Part shown: positions 61,056 to 64,000 of the stretch, piece after piece
Position numbering within the stretch: the stretch's first letter is position 1
Layout: the number at the start of each line of letters is the position of its first letter
DNA from: Mesorhizobium_K quangtriensis
GTDB lineage: Bacteria > Pseudomonadota > Alphaproteobacteria > Rhizobiales > Rhizobiaceae
DNA length: 64,000 nt
Assembly: GCF_040081925.1 (NCBI RefSeq)
Contig: NZ_JBEBMF010000001.1
Location: 1,550,001 to 1,614,000 of the forward strand
Direction: 5' to 3'
Notes under the pieces: model-generated
The model's input: the letters and a program-made list of their open reading frames with translations, nothing else
What the model was told of the DNA's origin: nothing
Databases searched by the model: none
Translations under genes and position numbers: made by a program

Positions 61056-62164
61056 CCCCGCGCCGCCGCGATTGCCTTCGGCAGTTCCTCGGCGAAGATG
61101 TCGAGTTCGTACGGCAGGCCGACGCTGACGCGGATGCAGCGGTTCAGCACCGGGACCATCGGCTTGCGGATGAAGACGTCGCGCGCCAGCAACTCCTTCA
61201 TGATGCCGAGCGCGAACGCGCCGTCAGAACCGCAGTCGATCGTGACGAAGTTGGTGGCCGAAGGTATGGGCGACAGCCCGTTGTCGCGGGCGATGCCGGC
61301 GATGCGTTCGCGCCCGGCTGCGACCTTCGCTTTCACCTCGGCAAGCCACGCCTGGTCGGCGAGTGCGGCTTCACCGGCCACAAGGCCCATGCGGTTGTTG
61401 CCGTAGTGGTTGCGGACCTTCTCGATCTCGCTGATAAAAAGCTCCTCGCCGATGGCGTAGCCGCAGCGGATGCCGGCAAGACCATAGGCCTTGGAGAAGG
61501 TGCGCATCCAGATGACGTTGGGCCGCGACACGTCGATCGGCACCAGCGCCGAGTCCGGCCCGAGCTCGCCATAGGCCTCGTCGAGGATCAGCATCGTGGT
61601 TTCGGGCAGCGCCTCGATGAAGCGCTGGATCTCGTGAGCCTCCCACCAGGTGCCCATCGGGTTGTCGGGGTTGGAGAGGTAGACCAGAGGCGCGTTCTCG
61701 CGCTTAACGGCGGCCAGCAGGCCGTCGAGGTTTTCGTGGTCGTTCTCGTAGGGCACCGCGACAAGCTTGCCGCCAAAGCCATCGACGTGGAAATTGAAGG
61801 TGGGATAGGCGCCGAGCGAGGTGACGACGGCCTGGCCGGGTGTGATCAGCATACGAACGACGAGATTGAGCAGCCCGTCGATGCCTTCGCCGATGACGAC
61901 GTTGTTGCGGGAAACCTTGTGGTGGGCGGCGACCGCCGCCTTCAGCTCGAAATTATCGGGATCGCAATACATCCACATGTCGGGCGCCGCCGCGCGCATG
62001 GCGGCGATCACGGAAGGCGCGGGACCGAAGCTGCTCTCGTTGGCGCCGATGCGCGCCCGGAACCGCCGTCCGCCGCGATCACGCTCCTGTGCCTCGGGCC
62101 CGACGAAGGGGACCGTCGTCGGCAGCGCGGCGACAAGCGGGGTGAGAGCGGGACGAAGGACCAT
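61052..62164 (-). CDS. PLP-dependent aminotransferase, HisC-like
   Basis: A 370-residue fold-type I aminotransferase. The PLP Lys is in TFSKAYGLAGIRCGY, with LILDEAYGELGPDSA (Asp) and VYLSNPDNPMGTWWE; ATNFVTIDCGSDGAFALGI and RVSVGLPYELD close the domain. It resembles histidinol-phosphate aminotransferases but is not in a his operon, so another amino acid may be the substrate. I use ATG 62164 because the longer frame adds a low-complexity leader. A 266-base divergent region separates it from the importer gene. Confidence 0.88.
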   Translation of the reverse strand: MVLRPALTPLVAALPTTVPFVGPEAQERDRGGRRFRARIGANESSFGPAPSVIAAMRAAAPDMWMYCDPDNFELKAAVAAHHKVSRNNVVIGEGIDGLLNLVVRMLITPGQAVVTSLGAYPTFNFHVDGFGGKLVAVPYENDHENLDGLLAAVKRENAPLVYLSNPDNPMGTWWEAHEIQRFIEALPETTMLILDEAYGELGPDSALVPIDVSRPNVIWMRTFSKAYGLAGIRCGYAIGEELFISEIEKVRNHYGNNRMGLVAGEAALADQAWLAEVKAKVAAGRERIAGIARDNGLSPIPSATNFVTIDCGSDGAFALGIMKELLARDVFIRKPMVPVLNRCIRVSVGLPYELDIFAEELPKAIAAARG

Positions 62165-62430
62165 GGCAAGCTCCGGTCGGCGGCAAAGCGCCATCGGCGG
62201 GGTTTTGCTGCGAAACGAGGCGGAAGGCAATGGGCTTCGGTAGCGGAGGATATTGGGCCTCGCGTTGGCTGCGTAGCGCCGTTGCAGACAAATCGCGAAA
62301 GATTTTTCTAAGTGTGTAGCCATAGTTGGAATGCTGTGCGTTTCTGGCGCTTTGGTCCTCTCCTACCCTGTGGGCAGGATGGAAATTGTGTCCGCTGCTT
62401 CGGGAGATGGCGGACGTGGAGGGGATACCG

Positions 62431-63405
62431 ATGTCGTTTGCCGCATTCTCGCGCCGTGCCGTTCTTGCCCTGGCCGCCGCTGCGTCTATCGGGCTGGCTT
62501 CGCCGGCGCTGGCGCAGGTCACCGAAATAACCGTCGATTTCGCGACCTACAATCCGGTCGGGCTGGTTCTCAAAAAGAACGGCTGGCTGGAGGAGAGCCT
62601 GAAGGAAGACGGCATCTCGGTTCGCTGGGTGCAGTCTCAAGGCTCGAACAAGGCGCTCGAATTCCTCAATGCCGGATCGATCGACTTCGGCTCGACCGCT
62701 GGCGCTGCGGCGCTGGTCGGCAAGATCAATGGTAACCCGATCAAGTCGGTCTATGTCTATTCGCGTCCGGAATGGACGGCGCTCGTCGCGCCGAAGGACA
62801 GCCCGATCACCAAGGTCGAAGACCTGAAAGGCAAGCGCGTCGCGGTGACGCGCGGGACCGACCCGCACATCTTCCTGATCCGCGCGCTGGCCGATCATGG
62901 CCTGACCGACAAGGACGTGCAGTTCGTTCTGCTGCAGCATGCAGATGGCAAGGCAGCGCTCGTGCGCGGCGATGTCGATGCCTGGGCCGGCCTTGATCCG
63001 ATGATGGCGGCGGCCCAGCTCGAAGCAGGCGCCCACCTTTTCTACCGCAACCCGGAGGCGAACAGCTGGGGCATTCTCAACGTCCGCGAGGCGTTCGCGA
63101 AGGAGAACCCGCAGCTGGTGACGAAGGTGATCGCCGCCTATGAGAAGGCGCGGCAGTATTCGATCGAGAATCCCGACCAGCTGGTTGATGCGCTGGTGGA
63201 GGTCGCGAAGCTACCGAAAGAAGTGATCGCTCTCCAGATCGAACGCACCGACATCACCAACAGCGCCATCGGCGATGCGCAGAAGGAAACCATCCTGCAG
63301 GCGGGCCTCGCTTTGCAGAAAGCCGGCGTGGTCGATGCTGGCGTCGACGTCAAGGCCGTGGTGGATGACCTGATCGACCCGAGCTATCACCCCGCCACGA
63401 ACTAG
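62431..63405 (+). CDS. Sulfonate/nitrate-type ABC transporter substrate-binding protein (SsuA-like)
   Basis: A 324-residue binding protein with a Tat/Sec-type signal (SRRAVLALAAAASIGLASPA; twin Arg in SRRA). The SsuA/NMT1-like pattern is clear: ITVDFATYNPVGLVLKKNGW, VQSQGSNKALEFLNAGSIDF, AALVGKINGNPIKSVYVYSR and VAVTRGTDPHIFLIRALADH. GGAGGGGATACCG precedes ATG 62431. The ligand is probably an aliphatic sulfonate, taurine or a similar small anion. The permease gene follows 11 bases on. Confidence 0.88.
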   Translation: MSFAAFSRRAVLALAAAASIGLASPALAQVTEITVDFATYNPVGLVLKKNGWLEESLKEDGISVRWVQSQGSNKALEFLNAGSIDFGSTAGAAALVGKINGNPIKSVYVYSRPEWTALVAPKDSPITKVEDLKGKRVAVTRGTDPHIFLIRALADHGLTDKDVQFVLLQHADGKAALVRGDVDAWAGLDPMMAAAQLEAGAHLFYRNPEANSWGILNVREAFAKENPQLVTKVIAAYEKARQYSIENPDQLVDALVEVAKLPKEVIALQIERTDITNSAIGDAQKETILQAGLALQKAGVVDAGVDVKAVVDDLIDPSYHPATN

Positions 63406-63416
63406 GGCTTTGCGAC

Positions 63417-64000
63417 ATGACCGTTGAGACGGTTTTGCCGGGGTTCCGGGACAATTCCAAGCCATCGCGCGCCACGGGTTCCAGCCCGTGGCGTCCGGTC
63501 GTTCTGGGCCTGCTGCTGCCGGTTTCACTGGCGGTGGGATGGGAAATCGCAGTGCAGGCCGGCTGGGCGGAAGGTCGGCTGCTGCCGCCCCCGAGCCGCA
63601 TAGCGCAGACTCTGTGGTCGCTCTCGGAAGGCGGCGAGCTTCTGGTGCACATCGGCGCGACGCTGTGGCGCGTGGCTATCGGCTTCCTGATCGGCGCTGC
63701 CGCCGGTATCGCGGCGGGTGCGGCTGCGGGCTATTCGCGCATCTTCAGGGAACTCGTCGACCCGACGATACAGGGCCTGCGCGCCATTCCATCGCTGGCA
63801 TGGGTGCCGCTGTTCATCCTCTGGCTCGGCATCTTCGAGGAATCGAAAGTCGCGCTGATCGCCGTCGGCGTCTTCTTTCCCGTCTATCTCGGCGTCACCG
63901 CCTCAGTGCTCGGCGTCGACCGCAAGATCGTCGAGGTCGGTCGCATCTTCCGGCTCAAGGGTTTCGCGCTGGTGCGCCGCATCCTCGTGCCGGCGATCCT
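63417..64000 (+). CDS. ABC transporter permease (SsuC-like), cut by the window end
   Basis: The first 194 residues of a permease. Hydrophobic segments include LLLPVSLAVGWEIAVQ (residues about 30-50) and VAIGFLIGAAAGIAAGAAAG; the transmembrane domain of the SsuC/TauC family shows in SLAWVPLFILWLGIFEESKV and the EAA-like FRLKGFALVRRILVPA end. It continues past base 64000, so the stop is not seen. An ATPase gene probably follows. Confidence 0.85.
   Translation, partial: MTVETVLPGFRDNSKPSRATGSSPWRPVVLGLLLPVSLAVGWEIAVQAGWAEGRLLPPPSRIAQTLWSLSEGGELLVHIGATLWRVAIGFLIGAAAGIAAGAAAGYSRIFRELVDPTIQGLRAIPSLAWVPLFILWLGIFEESKVALIAVGVFFPVYLGVTASVLGVDRKIVEVGRIFRLKGFALVRRILVPAI

Overview
This is a 64 kb chromosomal window from a high-GC alphaproteobacterium, most likely a Hyphomicrobiales (Rhizobiales) member near Mesorhizobium/Phyllobacteriaceae. 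The assignment rests on gene content and order recalled from rhizobia (FeuNPQ, then cytochrome c maturation genes, DegP, a regulator/kinase pair, glnE and a PleC-like kinase), on a rhizobial-type intergenic repeat, and on an Omp25/31-type porin. No rRNA, tRNA, CRISPR array, insertion sequence or integrase was seen.

Layout. (1) 1-15.0 kb: a complete gene transfer agent (GTA) structural cluster, all on the + strand: small and large terminase, portal, prohead protease, capsid, adaptor, stopper, tail terminator, tail tube, two tail-assembly chaperone frames, a very short tape measure, distal tail protein, Fe-S type hub, NlpC/P60 peptidase and a 1294-residue baseplate/host-recognition protein, then a holin-like membrane protein. 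Many neighbours overlap by 4 bases, and no replication, integration or lysogeny genes are present. (2) 15.1-31.6 kb: a FeuN/FeuP/FeuQ-like envelope two-component system, a lipoprotein, the ccmI-ccmE-ccmF-ccmH operon, a DegP-type protease, a second two-component pair, glnE (apparently starting at a CTG codon) and a PleC-like kinase. (3) 31.7-44.7 kb: housekeeping genes: aminopeptidase N, a DMT transporter, a family-4-like uracil-DNA glycosylase lacking most iron-sulfur cysteines, ETF-ubiquinone oxidoreductase, an EEP hydrolase, AMP nucleosidase, a GST, small secreted proteins and a branched-chain amino acid binding protein. (4) 44.7-60.5 kb: three leucine-degradation genes on the - strand (carboxylase alpha subunit, carboxylase beta subunit, isovaleryl-CoA dehydrogenase), separated by about 10 kb of accessory genes (porin, lipase, DUF992 protein, LprI-like protein, GST, sugar ABC importer, phosphoesterase) and by a VapC/AbrB toxin-antitoxin pair with a leucine-rich-repeat protein. 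(5) 60.6-64 kb: a NUDIX hydrolase, a PLP aminotransferase and the start of a sulfonate/nitrate-type ABC importer cut by the window end.

How the parts work together. The GTA cluster should build a small-headed, short-tailed particle that packages host DNA; its regulators, head spikes and endolysin are not in the window. The FeuNPQ, Ccm and DegP genes concern the envelope and periplasm. ETF-QO, isovaleryl-CoA dehydrogenase and the biotin carboxylase subunits belong to one route: leucine carbons give electrons to the quinone pool through ETF-QO, and ccm-matured cytochromes sit downstream.

The most notable signals outside ordinary gene calling are: a slippery heptamer joining the two GTA tail-chaperone frames; a 33-codon leader ORF with a strong hairpin ahead of the sugar importer; the CTG start of glnE; a degenerate copy of the 3' end of the ETF-QO gene just past its stop; and a GC-rich, possibly structured island inside the 47.4-48.2 kb gap. 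Everything was read by eye; family assignments come from motif recognition, not database searches.
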